From Shinella sp. UYSO24 (GTDB taxonomy: Bacteria; Pseudomonadota; Alphaproteobacteria; Rhizobiales; Rhizobiaceae), in NCBI GenBank assembly GCA_902167985.1, contig CABHNZ010000007.1, positions 62,001 to 126,000 of the forward strand: 64,000 nucleotides of DNA, read 5' to 3'. The notes under the pieces were generated by a model that saw nothing but the letters and a program-made list of their open reading frames with translations, was not told the origin of the DNA and searched no databases. Shown piece by piece: positions 41,033-50,503 of this stretch (its first letter is position 1; every line of letters starts with the position of its first letter). Position numbers and translations under genes: made by a program.

Positions 41033-41338
41033 TCAGCCCTTCGACTTGTCGGCCGGGTAAAGCGACAGCAGCGCCGTCGATAAAAGCTCGTCGGCATAGT
41101 CGGATGCATGCTGCTGTGCCTGGTCGGAAAGCCCGACCTCGATACAGCGGTGCTTCACCGTTTCGTTGATCAGGGCGGCGATACCGCGGGCATGGTCCGG
41201 GTCGCTGTCTTCGGATGTGTCGAGCGCCAGCGCCAGCGCCGTCATCGCAACGATCTCGAGAACGACCGTTCTCGCCTCCAGATCACGCGTCTGTGCCTTG
41301 GGCTGCCTCTGGCCTTCATGTGGGCTTGTCTGGCTCAT
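41033..41338 (-). CDS. Hypothetical protein
   Basis: A 101-residue, mainly helical acidic protein (MSQTSPHEGQRQPKAQTRDL, then VVLEIVAMTALALALDTSED). The Ala/Leu segment is too short and polar-flanked to be a sure membrane helix. GAGGGA lies upstream of the ATG. I do not recognise a family. Its 3' end faces polA, and phnN lies 80 bases upstream on the same strand. Confidence 0.6.
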   Translation of the reverse strand: MSQTSPHEGQRQPKAQTRDLEARTVVLEIVAMTALALALDTSEDSDPDHARGIAALINETVKHRCIEVGLSDQAQQHASDYADELLSTALLSLYPADKSKG

Positions 41339-41421
41339 GAGTATTCGCGTCCCTCTATATTAGAAGGCGCAAATAGAGGCCATGTGACAACTGTAAAGCC
41401 ACGTCACTTGCGTTTTGTAAA

Positions 41422-42027
41422 TTATATTGCAGGCGTTCCAAGGCAATTCTGAAGAACTGCAATCAGATGTTGTGCCGCATCTTCAAGGGCGCCACTATTG
41501 TCGATCGTTACAACCGAGTAATCGCCGTCGACCGACAGAGAGCTGCGTTCGAGCCGGCGCATGATATCTTCGCGGCTCTCACGCCCGCGTGCTTCCAGCC
41601 GCGCGGCAAGCACTTCTGGACTTGCCGTGACATTGATGACGACGAGCGATGGATAGGCGGCCTTGAACTTGCCGAGCGCCGAGCGCGAGCCGTTGGCGAT
41701 CACCAGACGGCCTTGGGCGACGGCATCCCGCGTCTCCGCGGGAATGCCGTAATGCAGCCCGTGGGCTGCCCAGGAGACGGCAAACCGGCCGTCTCGTTCC
41801 AGCGCGGCGAACTCACCTTCCGATACGCCGTCATGATCCTCGCCGCCGGCATCGGCATTGCGGGTAATCACCCGGCGGGCGAAAATCACCTGCTCATGAC
41901 CGGCAAAATGCCGGGCAGCGGCGGCCATCAACGTGTCCTTGCCGGCACCGCTGGGGCCGACGACGACGGCCATCACGCCGCCATCGGACCGGTCGGTCAA
42001 ATGATGATCCGCAGCCCCGCTCTCCAT
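41422..42027 (-). CDS. phnN: Ribose 1,5-bisphosphate phosphokinase PhnN
   Basis: Phosphorylates ribose 1,5-bisphosphate to PRPP, the last step of C-P lyase carbon recovery. A 201-residue guanylate-kinase-fold protein with Walker [21 protein letters not shown]. The region RRVITRNADAGGEDHDGVSE is typical of PhnN, and EARGRESREDIMRRLERS carries the lid arginines. The ATG overlaps the phnM stop by one base (TAATG), so the two are coupled. It is the last gene of the cluster. The frame is intact. Confidence 0.93.
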   Translation of the reverse strand: MESGAADHHLTDRSDGGVMAVVVGPSGAGKDTLMAAAARHFAGHEQVIFARRVITRNADAGGEDHDGVSEGEFAALERDGRFAVSWAAHGLHYGIPAETRDAVAQGRLVIANGSRSALGKFKAAYPSLVVINVTASPEVLAARLEARGRESREDIMRRLERSSLSVDGDYSVVTIDNSGALEDAAQHLIAVLQNCLGTPAI

Positions 42028-43164
42028 TACGCGACGCGCCGGCCTTGCCGCCATACGGAGCGCGCCACCGGCACGCCCTGTTCGCGGTGAACGCGCACGA
42101 TATCTGCGCGAAGACCGATGGCGATACGCCCGCGATCGTCAAGGCTGACGCTTTTTGCAGGCGTCGAAGTCACCATGGCAAGCGCTTCGGCAGCGACAGG
42201 CCCTCGATCTCGTCGGCGAGAACGAAGGGTGCGTAAAGCAGGCTGAGCGGCACGTAGTCGGAAGAGAGAACGTCGAGCACGCCGCGTTCGGCCAGATCGC
42301 GCGCGGCGATATTGCCGGAATGCGATTTGCCGCGCACCACGTTCGGCGCCCCCATCAGAACGCTCATGCCCGCTTCATGCGAGCCTTGGCGGCATCGAAA
42401 CTGGTCGGGAATTCCGCCAGCCGCACACCGTTCTCGATCGCCTCGTCCACATGCGCAAGTGTCGCGTCGTCATGGCTGGCGACGGTGATGTTGCGCTCGG
42501 CGCAGACCTTGGAAATCACATCGCGATGCGGTGTGGAATTGCGGGCCGATTCTTCCTGCCGGCGCGCAACGAATTCGGCGAATGCCGCATCCGAGAGGCC
42601 GCGCTTCTTCTGGTAATAGAGCGTGTACTGGTCCATCGTCTGGAACTGCCGCTGGCCCGGCGCATGGTCCATCAGCGAGACGAGACGCACGTAAGGGTCG
42701 GTCTCGAAATCGGAAAAATGCTCCAGCACATTATTGGCCGAGACTTCGCAGCGCAGGTGGATGAGGTGCTCGGAGCGCAGGCGCCCCTCGCGCTCGGCCG
42801 CCTGGATGGCGTCTGCCATGTCGCGCATCTCGCCACGCTCGAAACCGCCGTCCTCGTCGGCGCCCATGCGCAGGCAGTCGAACACGGTGGTGATGCCGGA
42901 AGAGGCGATCTGCGCGTCATGCGCCTGGATGGCCGCCGTCGGGTTCCAGCGCACGCCGGGACGTGGCGAATAATGGGTCTCAAGATGGTCGGTATGCAGT
43001 TCCACCAGGCCGGGGATCAGGTAATCGCCAGCAAAGTCTTCGCCCGTATGCACAGAACCTTCCGAAACGTCGCTGATCTTGCCGTCGCGGATCTGGACGG
43101 AGCCGGAAATGATCTCGTCCTCAAGGACGATCCGGGCATTGGTGAAAACGAGTTCGGCAGTCAT
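42027..43164 (-). CDS. phnM: Phosphonate metabolism diphosphatase PhnM, two frame breaks
   Basis: Removes pyrophosphate from the 5-triphosphoribosyl phosphonate intermediate. About 379 residues after repair, the usual PhnM length. The amidohydrolase fold starts MTAELVFTNARIVLEDEIIS. The metal site is LVELHTDHLETHYSPRPGVR, with the further ligand region TVASHDDATLAHVDEAIENG. Frame breaks lie near 42384 (in DAAKASHEAGMSVLMGAPNV) and near 42184 (GG reads G, in LSLPKALAMVTSTPAKSVSL). The start overlaps the DUF1045 stop by 4 bases. Confidence 0.95.
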
Positions 43165-43874
43165 GAGGCTGTCTTTCTGTTCTTGAGCGCACCGGTTAGC
43201 GGGAACCGGCGATAGGCGATAAAGTCGGCGCCGCGTTCGGGCTCGACGAAAATGGAAAGCGCATCGATCGCAAGCGGCCTGTTGGTCAGCGCCCCGAAAC
43301 GGGCGTCGAGTGCGGCCCGGATCGCCGGCGCCTGATCGGGCGGCACCTGGCCGGAGAGCGTCATGTGGAAGCGGAACTCCTCCATGACGTAAGGGTAGCC
43401 GTAGCGAAAGAGGTATTCGCGCTGTTTCTCCGACAGCGCATCCGGCTTGCGGCGCGCGATATCGGCATCCGAAAGCGGTGCCCGGAACGGCTCGAAGGCT
43501 TCCACCACACCGGCCGTGAAATCCTGCAGTTCCGGATAAACCTGATCCGGCACGATGGCGAAGAACCGGCCGATCTGCCCGACGATCACGTTCGGAATGG
43601 CAAAGGCCGGCGTCGCTGCTGTAAAGCCCTCTATGGCATCGAGAAATTCCGCCTCGGTCTTCCCCTCGCCAAGCCCAAACGGCGCCTTCAGCGTCGCATG
43701 AAAACCGTAGCGGCGCGGATCGGCGGTGAGCGCGTGGATGGTCTCGACCGAGAGCCCTTCGACGGCGGGTGTCGGCAGCATTTCGCCTGTAAACGCGTTT
43801 CGCCCAAGCCATTGGGCGGCGGCTTCCGTCAGCACATCGTCTTCTGAGGGAGAGAAATAGAGAGCGTATCGCAA
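43161..43874 (-). CDS. DUF1045 phosphonate-cluster protein, 2H phosphoesterase-like
   Basis: A 237-residue protein found with C-P lyase genes in rhizobia. Two H-x-T-L motifs, GFHATLKAPF near residue 60 and RFHMTLSGQV near residue 175, match the 2H phosphoesterase superfamily. This suggests action on a cyclic ribose phosphate, the expected product of C-P lyase. That role is inference: E. coli uses an unrelated enzyme, PhnP, which is absent here. It overlaps phnM by 4 bases and follows phnE2 after 107 bases. The frame is intact. Confidence 0.88.
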   Translation of the reverse strand: MRYALYFSPSEDDVLTEAAAQWLGRNAFTGEMLPTPAVEGLSVETIHALTADPRRYGFHATLKAPFGLGEGKTEAEFLDAIEGFTAATPAFAIPNVIVGQIGRFFAIVPDQVYPELQDFTAGVVEAFEPFRAPLSDADIARRKPDALSEKQREYLFRYGYPYVMEEFRFHMTLSGQVPPDQAPAIRAALDARFGALTNRPLAIDALSIFVEPERGADFIAYRRFPLTGALKNRKTAS

Positions 43875-43981
43875 GACATCATTCCGGAATCAGGGGAGGC
43901 CCGATCATAGCCGCGCAGGCCATGTGGAGACAGGGCCTGCGGTAAAAGATTTCGATGACAGAATGATGATGGAGCGCGCGA

Positions 43982-45343
43982 TTAATGGCTGTTGGTGGCC
44001 TTGTTCGTGCCCATCAGCCGCGAGCGCAGCGCATTCGAAGCGGCGTCGAAGAGGAAGACGACGATCAGGATGAGGATGACCATGTAACCGACATTCGCCC
44101 AGTTGGTATTGGTCCGCATCGCTTCCCAGAGCTTGAGACCGATACCGCCGGCGCCGACCGCGCCGATGATCGTGGCGCCGCGCACGTTGGATTCCCACTG
44201 GTAGAGCGTCTGGCTGACCATGACCGGCACGATCTGCGGCATCACGCCGAAACGATGCACGAGCGCGGTCGAGGCACCTGTCGACTTGATGCCTTCACGC
44301 GGCTTGTCGTCGATGTTTTCGAGCCCTTCCGAATAGAGCTTGCCGAGCGTGCCCGTCTCGGTGAGGAAGATCGCCCCGGAGCCCGCAAGCGGTCCCGGTC
44401 CGAAGGCGCGGGTGAGAAACAGCGCCCAGATCAGCATGTCGACCGAACGCAGGAAATCGAAGAAGCGTTTGAGAACCTGGTTCAGAAGCCGGTTGGGTGT
44501 GATGTTACGGGCGGCGAGGAAGGCCAGCGGGAAGGCGGCGATGGCCCCGAGAAGCGTGCCGAGAAAGGCCATGACCACGGTCTGGAAGAGCTTGGTCCAC
44601 ACGTCGCCATGCTGCCACGCGGTGTTGTTCCAGATATTGTCGAAGGCAAGCGACAGGTTGGACTGGTCCGGCTCGATGCGCGGGCCAGACAGGATCAGGC
44701 TGAACACTTCGCCCGCCGGCTTGTCGAAGAAGGGCGAGCGGGTATCGAAGAAGAAATTCGGCCAGCCGATGAAACGCTTCCAGATCTTCACCCGGTTCGA
44801 CGAGATGCTGGCATCGCCGGCAAAGCCGAGATCGACCATGATATTGTCGTCATAGACCTTCATCCACGACGGCGCCTGGCCGACGAGACGCGGATTTTCA
44901 CCGCTCATGTCCACCTTGTAGGTCTCGCCATGGCCCGTGATCGTCACCTGCCTGTTGCCGGCCGTGACGGTGCGCGACTGACCGCTCACCAGCACGGTGA
45001 CGCTGCCATCGGCATTGTTCACCATCCAGTCGGGGTGCGGATTGTCGCCAAGCGGCGAGAAGCGCGGATACCAGACCTTTATCGAGCCATCGTCCTGCAT
45101 GCGCAGTTCCGGCTGCACGTCATAGCTTACCCACTGGCTCATATAGAGGCCGAAGCGCTCCCAATGTGCTTCCGAGACGAGCTTCGGCAGGTCGAAGAAC
45201 CACACGGCATAAAGCATGTAGAGAAACGTGCCGCAGCCGATCATCAGCGCGCCAAAACGCTGCTTGAAGGAGCGCTTGAAATATTCGGGATAGCGTTCCT
45301 CGATTTCCTGCGCGCGGCTTGCGTGGATCATGGTCATCGTCAT
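43982..45343 (-). CDS. phnE2: Phosphonate ABC transporter permease, second PhnE
   Basis: An inner-membrane permease of 453 residues from MTMTMIHASRAQEIEERYPE. It has one N-terminal helix (FGALMIGCGTFLYMLYAVWF), then a polar region of about 190 residues likely periplasmic, then the permease core. The ABC-coupling motif near the C-terminus reads NVRGATIIGAVGAGGIGLKL. It is larger than the usual PhnE because of the inserted domain, a form paired with a shorter PhnE in rhizobia. It starts 10 bases after the phnE1 stop. Confidence 0.93.
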   Translation of the reverse strand: MTMTMIHASRAQEIEERYPEYFKRSFKQRFGALMIGCGTFLYMLYAVWFFDLPKLVSEAHWERFGLYMSQWVSYDVQPELRMQDDGSIKVWYPRFSPLGDNPHPDWMVNNADGSVTVLVSGQSRTVTAGNRQVTITGHGETYKVDMSGENPRLVGQAPSWMKVYDDNIMVDLGFAGDASISSNRVKIWKRFIGWPNFFFDTRSPFFDKPAGEVFSLILSGPRIEPDQSNLSLAFDNIWNNTAWQHGDVWTKLFQTVVMAFLGTLLGAIAAFPLAFLAARNITPNRLLNQVLKRFFDFLRSVDMLIWALFLTRAFGPGPLAGSGAIFLTETGTLGKLYSEGLENIDDKPREGIKSTGASTALVHRFGVMPQIVPVMVSQTLYQWESNVRGATIIGAVGAGGIGLKLWEAMRTNTNWANVGYMVILILIVVFLFDAASNALRSRLMGTNKATNSH

Positions 45344-45353
45344 GGCAAGGGCC

Positions 45354-46316
45354 TCAATGCTGCAGAAGGAAGGCGTGATCGCCGACAAGGCGGCGGCGCA
45401 GCCATGCGGAAAACTGGTCGACGGCAATGATCGTGGCAAACAGCAGGATCATCAGCGCCACGGTCTTTGCGCCGAAGCCGCGCGAGATGGAGAGCTTCAG
45501 TTCCTCGCCGATGCCGCCGCCACCGACGGCGCCGATGATTGTCGAGGCGCGCACGTTGATCTCGAGGCGCAGCAGCGCATAGGAGGAGAGGTTCGGCAGG
45601 ACCTGCGGCAGGGCGGCGAAGCGGACGCGCTCGAACCAGTTGCCGCCGACGGCACGCATGCCCTCGTCGGCCTTCATGTCGGTATTCTCGATCACCTCGT
45701 AGAACAGCTTTCCGAGCGCGCCGATCGTGTGAAGGCTCACCGCGATGATGGCGGCGACCGGGCCGATCGACAGGATCGCCGAGAAGAGCCCGGCAATGAC
45801 GATTTCTGGAAAGGCGCGCAGGAATTCCATCAGGCGCTTGGAAAAGATCCGCAGCGGCCATGACGGGCTGAAATTCTTCGCCGCTAGAAAGGCAAGCGGC
45901 AAGGCGAAGGTGAAGCCGATAATGGTGGAGACGATGGCGATGTTGATGGTGGTAATCATCAACTCGAAATATTCGGGCACATAGAACGAGCCCCAGACAT
46001 AGACCCGGCCGTCGGCGAAATTATATTCCTCGCCGCCCTTGTGGTTGGGGCTGGCAATATCGAACAGCGCGCGCCAGACATCCGCCCAGTCCTTGGGGAT
46101 GAGCCAGCTCAGGAAGTCGAAGAGATGCGGCAGGCGCTCGAAGAAATGCCCGGCATTCGCCTCGTCGGCATATTGCGCCGAACTGACGGCGGCAAAGATG
46201 AGGATGGCAAGCCCGATCAGCGTGTAGAGCCGTCGTCTGGCGACCATCCGGTCCCAGGCATTGCCGATGTCCCGTGTCGTGCGCGGCATTTGCGAATGCA
46301 TGTCAGCAGTGGTCAT
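45354..46316 (-). CDS. phnE1: Phosphonate ABC transporter permease, first PhnE
   Basis: A 320-residue inner-membrane permease from MTTADMHSQMPRTTRDIGNA. Hydrophobic segments include LYTLIGLAILIFAAVSSAQY and ITTINIAIVSTIIGFTFALP. The coupling motif NVRASTIIGAVGGGGIGEEL contacts PhnC. It forms the permease pair with the following phnE2. An intrinsic terminator separates it from phnD, which should lower its level relative to the binding protein. Confidence 0.94.
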   Translation of the reverse strand: MTTADMHSQMPRTTRDIGNAWDRMVARRRLYTLIGLAILIFAAVSSAQYADEANAGHFFERLPHLFDFLSWLIPKDWADVWRALFDIASPNHKGGEEYNFADGRVYVWGSFYVPEYFELMITTINIAIVSTIIGFTFALPLAFLAAKNFSPSWPLRIFSKRLMEFLRAFPEIVIAGLFSAILSIGPVAAIIAVSLHTIGALGKLFYEVIENTDMKADEGMRAVGGNWFERVRFAALPQVLPNLSSYALLRLEINVRASTIIGAVGGGGIGEELKLSISRGFGAKTVALMILLFATIIAVDQFSAWLRRRLVGDHAFLLQH

Positions 46317-46339
46317 GGAAACTCTCACCTGATCGCATG

Positions 46340-46365
46340 AAAAAAGGCGGCCGTTGCCGGCCGCC
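46340..46365 (-). terminator. Intercistronic intrinsic terminator between phnD and phnE1
   Basis: On the minus strand GGCGGCCG pairs with CGGCCGCC around a GCAA loop and is followed directly by six T residues. It lies in the 66-base gap inside the transporter genes. Partial readthrough would give more binding protein than permease. Confidence 0.85.
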
Positions 46366-46382
46366 TCTGGGTTTGGAGGAAA

Positions 46383-47297
46383 TCAGCCGCCAATCGTGGC
46401 GCGGCGCGTCTCGATGACGGCGTCGTAGAAGTCCGGCGTGACCTTGACATAGCCCTTGTAGTCGCCGCCTTCGGTGGCGTCGAAGCAGGCCTTGTCCTTC
46501 TTCGGCAGGTTCAGGTAGAAGTCGGCAAGCTTTGCCTTCCACTCGTCGCCGAGCTTGTTGGAAACGACGACCGGGCCGTTCGGGATCAGCGGCGACTGCC
46601 ACAGCTGAACGACATCGTTCATGTTGAGCGTGCCCTTGTCGACCATCTTGCGCAGCATGCCGGACGAGTAGCCGTCCTTGAAATCGCCAACGCCCGAAGC
46701 CCAGGTCACGCCGACATCGACCTTCTTGTCGATAACGGCGAGAACGTTGTTCTCATGGCCGCCATTGAACGAGGTCTTGGAGAAATACTTGTCGACGGCT
46801 TCGCCACCGAGAGCCTTGGGCAGCGTGACCTTCGGAACGAGATAGCCCGAGGTGGAGTCCGGATCGGCATAGCCGAGCGTCTTGCCCTTGGCTTCGGCCA
46901 GCGTCTTGATGCCGCTGTCCTTGCGGGCGATCAGCACGGAGTAATAGCCGGTCGCGCCATCAGTCTGCTGCGTCGTCAGGATCGGGGTGACGGCCTTCGG
47001 ATCCTTGATATAGACGGCTGCATAGCCGGAGGCGCCGAGGCCGGCGACGTCGAGCGTGCCGCCGAGCAGGCCCTGGATGACGCCGTCATAATCGGCGGCC
47101 GGGAAGAGCGAGACCTTCTCGAAGCCGAATTCCTTCTTCAGGTCTTCCTGAAGGCAGGCGTAGTTGCGCAGGCGGTCGGCCTCGTTTTCGCCGCCGAGGA
47201 TGCCGATGCGCAGTTCCTTGAGGTCGGCTGCATTGGCGGCAGCGCTGGTGGCGACGGCGACAAGCGCCGTTGCCGCGAAAAGTACGTTCTTCAGCAT
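46383..47297 (-). CDS. phnD: Phosphonate-binding periplasmic protein PhnD
   Basis: A 304-residue solute-binding protein. The signal peptide is MLKNVLFAATALVAVATSAA, cleaved near NAADLK. Family features include LRIGILGGENEADRLRNYAC, the GLGASGYAAVYIKDPKAVTP region and SGYLVPKVTLPKALGG. The start at 47297 is set by the signal peptide. It is 85 bases after phnC. The frame is intact. Confidence 0.95.
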   Translation of the reverse strand: MLKNVLFAATALVAVATSAAANAADLKELRIGILGGENEADRLRNYACLQEDLKKEFGFEKVSLFPAADYDGVIQGLLGGTLDVAGLGASGYAAVYIKDPKAVTPILTTQQTDGATGYYSVLIARKDSGIKTLAEAKGKTLGYADPDSTSGYLVPKVTLPKALGGEAVDKYFSKTSFNGGHENNVLAVIDKKVDVGVTWASGVGDFKDGYSSGMLRKMVDKGTLNMNDVVQLWQSPLIPNGPVVVSNKLGDEWKAKLADFYLNLPKKDKACFDATEGGDYKGYVKVTPDFYDAVIETRRATIGG

Positions 47298-47382
47298 GGA
47301 TATTCTCCTGATTGACCCGTCTGTGGGATCGTTCGTTACGAAGACTTGTGCCCTTGACGCGGGCCATCGATCGATCAGCGGC

Positions 47383-48264
47383 TCAAAGCCTCGCGGAACG
47401 CAGGCGCTCAGCGCGTGCGTTGGCGAGGGTCTGGAGGCCGGAGGATTGCGGTGCACCGGCGGCTCTTGCGGCCTCCGGCACAGGAATGCTCGTGGATGTC
47501 ATGCTCTCGTCGATGCCGGCGCCGTCCCTGTCGGCGCCGTAGATGGCATGAATGGCATCGGCGGTCAGATCGCCGGGCTGGCCGTCGAAAACGACACGGC
47601 CGGCCGCCATGCCGATGATCCGGTCACAATAGTTGCGTGCCGTGTCGAGCGTATGAAGGTTGGTGACGACGGTAATGCCTTCGCGTTCGTTGATGTCGCG
47701 CAGCGCGTCCATCACGATCTTGGCGTTGAGCGGGTCGAGCGATGCGATCGGCTCGTCGGCAAGCAGCATTTTCGGCGTCTGCATCAGCGCGCGGGCAATC
47801 GCCACACGCTGCTGCTGGCCGCCGGAAAGCGTGCCGGCCGGCTGCAATGCCGTCTGCTCGATGCCAAGGCGCTCGAGTGCCGCAATCGCCATGATCCGCT
47901 CTTCGCGGGAAAAGATGCCGAGCATGCTGAGCGTCGTGGAACGATGGTTCAGCCGGCCGAGCAGGACATTGGTCAGAACGTCGAGGCGCGGCACGAGGTT
48001 GAACTGCTGGAAGATCATCGCGCAGTCGCGGTGCCATTCGCGAAGGGCAGCACCCTTCAGCGTCGAAACCTCGCGATCGCCGAAACGGATCGAGCCCGAG
48101 GTCGGATCGGTCAGCCGGTTGATCATCCGCAGAAGCGTCGACTTGCCGGCCCCGGAACGCCCGATAATGCCGACCATCTGCCCCTGTGGGATCTCGATCG
48201 TCACTGCATCGACCGCGGTACGATTGCCGAACCTGCGGGTGACGTCTTTCAGCTCGAACTTCAT
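47383..48264 (-). CDS. phnC: Phosphonate ABC transporter ATP-binding protein PhnC
   Basis: A 293-residue ATPase of the phosphonate importer. Walker A is [20 protein letters not shown], the ABC signature is [20 protein letters not shown], and Walker B is [20 protein letters not shown]. The Q-loop lies in [20 protein letters not shown]. It starts a likely sub-operon phnCDE1E2 with a candidate Pho-box array 50-90 bases upstream. The frame is intact. Confidence 0.95.
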   Translation of the reverse strand: MKFELKDVTRRFGNRTAVDAVTIEIPQGQMVGIIGRSGAGKSTLLRMINRLTDPTSGSIRFGDREVSTLKGAALREWHRDCAMIFQQFNLVPRLDVLTNVLLGRLNHRSTTLSMLGIFSREERIMAIAALERLGIEQTALQPAGTLSGGQQQRVAIARALMQTPKMLLADEPIASLDPLNAKIVMDALRDINEREGITVVTNLHTLDTARNYCDRIIGMAAGRVVFDGQPGDLTADAIHAIYGADRDGAGIDESMTSTSIPVPEAARAAGAPQSSGLQTLANARAERLRSARL

Positions 48265-48312
48265 TTTCCCTCACCGGTGAAGCCTTGTCTCCGTTCCGAT
48301 TAGAGGGTTTCT

Positions 48313-48352
48313 GTGAAGTCTGAATGTCGTCTGGATGTAGCTTTTCTGACAA
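48313..48352 (-). promoter_or_regulatory. Candidate Pho-box array upstream of phnC
   Basis: On the minus strand four 7-base units recur every 11 bases (TTGTCAG, GCTACAT, ACGACAT, ACTTCAC). They keep the CA core of the PhoB half-site CTGTCAT. The phasing is as expected but the match is degenerate (3 to 5 of 7 bases per unit). Confidence 0.4.
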
Positions 48353-48378
48353 TTGCTCCGCCCCGGAAATCAGGGCTT

Positions 48379-48994
48379 TCAGGCATAACGTGACAGAAAT
48401 TCTTCCGCCGAAAGCGCCCGGAAGTCGTCCAGAGCGGTGCGCAGGCGGGCGTGATCCCAGTCCCACCAGCCAAGCCTGTCCATCGCCTGTCCGGTTTCGG
48501 CCGAAAACGCTCACGGATCAGCTTGGTCGGCACACCGCCGACGATCGTATAGGGCGCGACATCCTTCGACACGACGCACCGGTGCCGATGACAGCGCCAT
48601 TGCCGATGGCGACGCCGGGCAGGATCGTCACGCCGTGGCCGATCCAGGTATCATGGCCGATCGTGACGGGCCTTGCTCGCCTCGCGGCAAAGAAATCGCT
48701 CTCGTGTTCGGCGTCGCCCGGCCAGTAATCGCCGGCCCGATAGGTGAAATGGTGCAGCGTCGCCCGCTCGACGGGATGGTTCGTCGCATTGATCCGCACG
48801 AAGGCGGCGATATTGGAGAATTTGCCGATCTTCGCGTTCCAGAGATGGCCATGTTCCATCACATAGGAATAGTCGCCGATCTCGCATTCGCGGATGCGGC
48901 AGAATTCCGCCACTTCCGTATAGCGCCCAAGCGTGCTGGCCTCGACCATTGCCGTCTGGTGAATGCTCGGTGTCTCGGAAAGCTGCTTGCTCAT
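48379..48994 (-). CDS. Phosphonate-cluster hexapeptide-repeat transferase, two frame breaks
   Basis: A left-handed beta-helix acyltransferase of about 205 residues after repair, of the hexapeptide family found only with C-P lyase genes (TIGR03308 type). It starts MSKQLSETPSIHQTAMVEAS. Hexapeptide repeats run through CEIGDYSYVMEHGHLWNAKI and IGHDTWIGHGVTILPGVAIG. The breaks lie near 48578 (GG reads G, in GTGAVVSKDVAPYTIVGGVP) and near 48500 (a C lost, in ERFRPETGQAMDRLAWWDWD). Its acceptor is unknown; acetylation of aminophosphonates is one possibility. It overlaps phnL by 4 bases. Confidence 0.88.
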
Positions 48995-49713
48995 GCGGCC
49001 ACTGCCTTTCTCGGCGAAAACGCGCTGACATCGATGATCCGGTCGGCCACAGCCTCGCGCACTTCCTCGTCGTGGAAAATGCCGAGCATGGCCACGCCCT
49101 CCGCCTTCTTCCTGGCGATCATGCCGATGACGACCCGCCTGTTGGTGGCGTCGAGCGAGGCGGTCGGCTCATCGAGAAGGAGAACCCGGTGATCGGTGAT
49201 GAAGCCGCGCGCAATGTTGACGCGCTGCTGTTCGCCGCCGGAAAAGGTCGCGGGCGGCAGCGACCAGAGCTCTTTCGGCAGGTTCAGCCCGCCAAGCAAA
49301 TCCGCCGCCTTGTCCCGCGCCTCCGCGGCGGGCACGCTGCGCGCCACCAGCGGTTCGGCCACGACATCGAGCGCCGAGACACGCGGCACGGTGCGCAGGA
49401 ACTGGCTGACATAGCCGAGCGTGCGGCGGCGCACGTCGAGAATGACGCGCGGGTCCGCATGAGCGATATCGACCAGCCTGTCGCCGTCCGGATCGCGATG
49501 GTTGATCAGGATCTGCCCGGCATCGACGGCATAATTGCCGTAGAGCATTTTCAGGATCGAACTCTTGCCGATGCCCGACGGGCCGCCGAGCACGACGCAT
49601 TCGCTCGAGGCAACCGAGAAATTCACATCATTGACGACCGGCAGGCGAAGGCCGTCGCGCAGATGCATGGTGAAGCTTTTGCTGACTTCCGAGACGACGA
49701 GGGGAGTGGCCAT
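48991..49713 (-). CDS. phnL: C-P lyase system ATPase PhnL
   Basis: A 240-residue ABC-type ATPase of the C-P lyase machinery. Walker A is VVLGGPSGIGKSSILKMLYG, the signature is TFSGGEQQRVNIARGFITDH, and Walker B is VLLLDEPTASLDATNRRVVI. It has no transport role; PhnK and PhnL dock on the PhnGHIJ core complex. It lies 13 bases after phnK and overlaps the hexapeptide gene by 4. The frame is intact. Confidence 0.95.
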   Translation of the reverse strand: MATPLVVSEVSKSFTMHLRDGLRLPVVNDVNFSVASSECVVLGGPSGIGKSSILKMLYGNYAVDAGQILINHRDPDGDRLVDIAHADPRVILDVRRRTLGYVSQFLRTVPRVSALDVVAEPLVARSVPAAEARDKAADLLGGLNLPKELWSLPPATFSGGEQQRVNIARGFITDHRVLLLDEPTASLDATNRRVVIGMIARKKAEGVAMLGIFHDEEVREAVADRIIDVSAFSPRKAVAA

Positions 49714-49726
49714 GTCGATCTCTCCC

Positions 49727-50503
49727 TTAGACCTGGAGAATGGAGGAAACGAGAAGCTGGGTATAGGGCTCGCGCGGATCGTCGAGCACCCGGTCGGTCA
49801 GCCCGTGTTCGATCACATAGCCGCCCTTCATCACCATCATCCGGTGCGACAGCAGCCGTGCGACGGCGAGATCATGGGTGACGACGATCGCTGCAAGCCC
49901 GAGATCATTGACGAGCCCGCGCACCAGATCGAGGAGACGCGCCTGAACCGACACATCGAGACCGCCGGTCGGCTCGTCCATGAAGACGAGGCGCGGGCCG
50001 GTCACGAGATTGCGGGCGATCTGCAGGCGCTGGCGCATGCCACCGGAAAAGGCGCGCGGCTGGTCGTCGATCCGGTCCGTGCCGATCTCGACGCGGGTGA
50101 GCCAGTCGGTGGCCGTCTCGCGGATCTTGCCATAGTGACGGTCGCCGACCGCCATCAGCCGCTCGCCGACATTGGCGCCGGCAGACACCGTCATCCGCAA
50201 CCCGTCGGCCGGGTTCTGGTGGACGAAACCCCAGTCGGTGCGCATCAGCAGGCGGCGCTCCGCCTCGCTCATATGGTAGAGATCGCGGAACTGGCCGTCG
50301 CGCATCCGGTATTCGACGCTGCCGGCGGTCGGCAGAAGCCGGGTCGACAGGCAGTTGAGAAGGGTCGTCTTGCCCGAGCCGGATTCACCGACGATCGCCA
50401 GCACCTCGCCGGGCCAGAGATCGAAGGAGACGTCCTGGCAGCCGATCCGGCCGCCATAGAATTTCGAGACGCCATTGACCTTGAGAAGAGGGGTGTCGGT
50501 CAT
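49727..50503 (-). CDS. phnK: C-P lyase system ATPase PhnK
   Basis: A 258-residue ABC-type ATPase from MTDTPLLKVNGVSKFYGGRI. Walker A is IVGESGSGKTTLLNCLSTRL, the signature is AFSGGMRQRLQIARNLVTGP, and Walker B is LVFMDEPTGGLDVSVQARLL. PhnK binds PhnJ in the core complex. The ATG overlaps the phnJ stop by 4 bases. The frame is intact. Confidence 0.95.
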   Translation of the reverse strand: MTDTPLLKVNGVSKFYGGRIGCQDVSFDLWPGEVLAIVGESGSGKTTLLNCLSTRLLPTAGSVEYRMRDGQFRDLYHMSEAERRLLMRTDWGFVHQNPADGLRMTVSAGANVGERLMAVGDRHYGKIRETATDWLTRVEIGTDRIDDQPRAFSGGMRQRLQIARNLVTGPRLVFMDEPTGGLDVSVQARLLDLVRGLVNDLGLAAIVVTHDLAVARLLSHRMMVMKGGYVIEHGLTDRVLDDPREPYTQLLVSSILQV

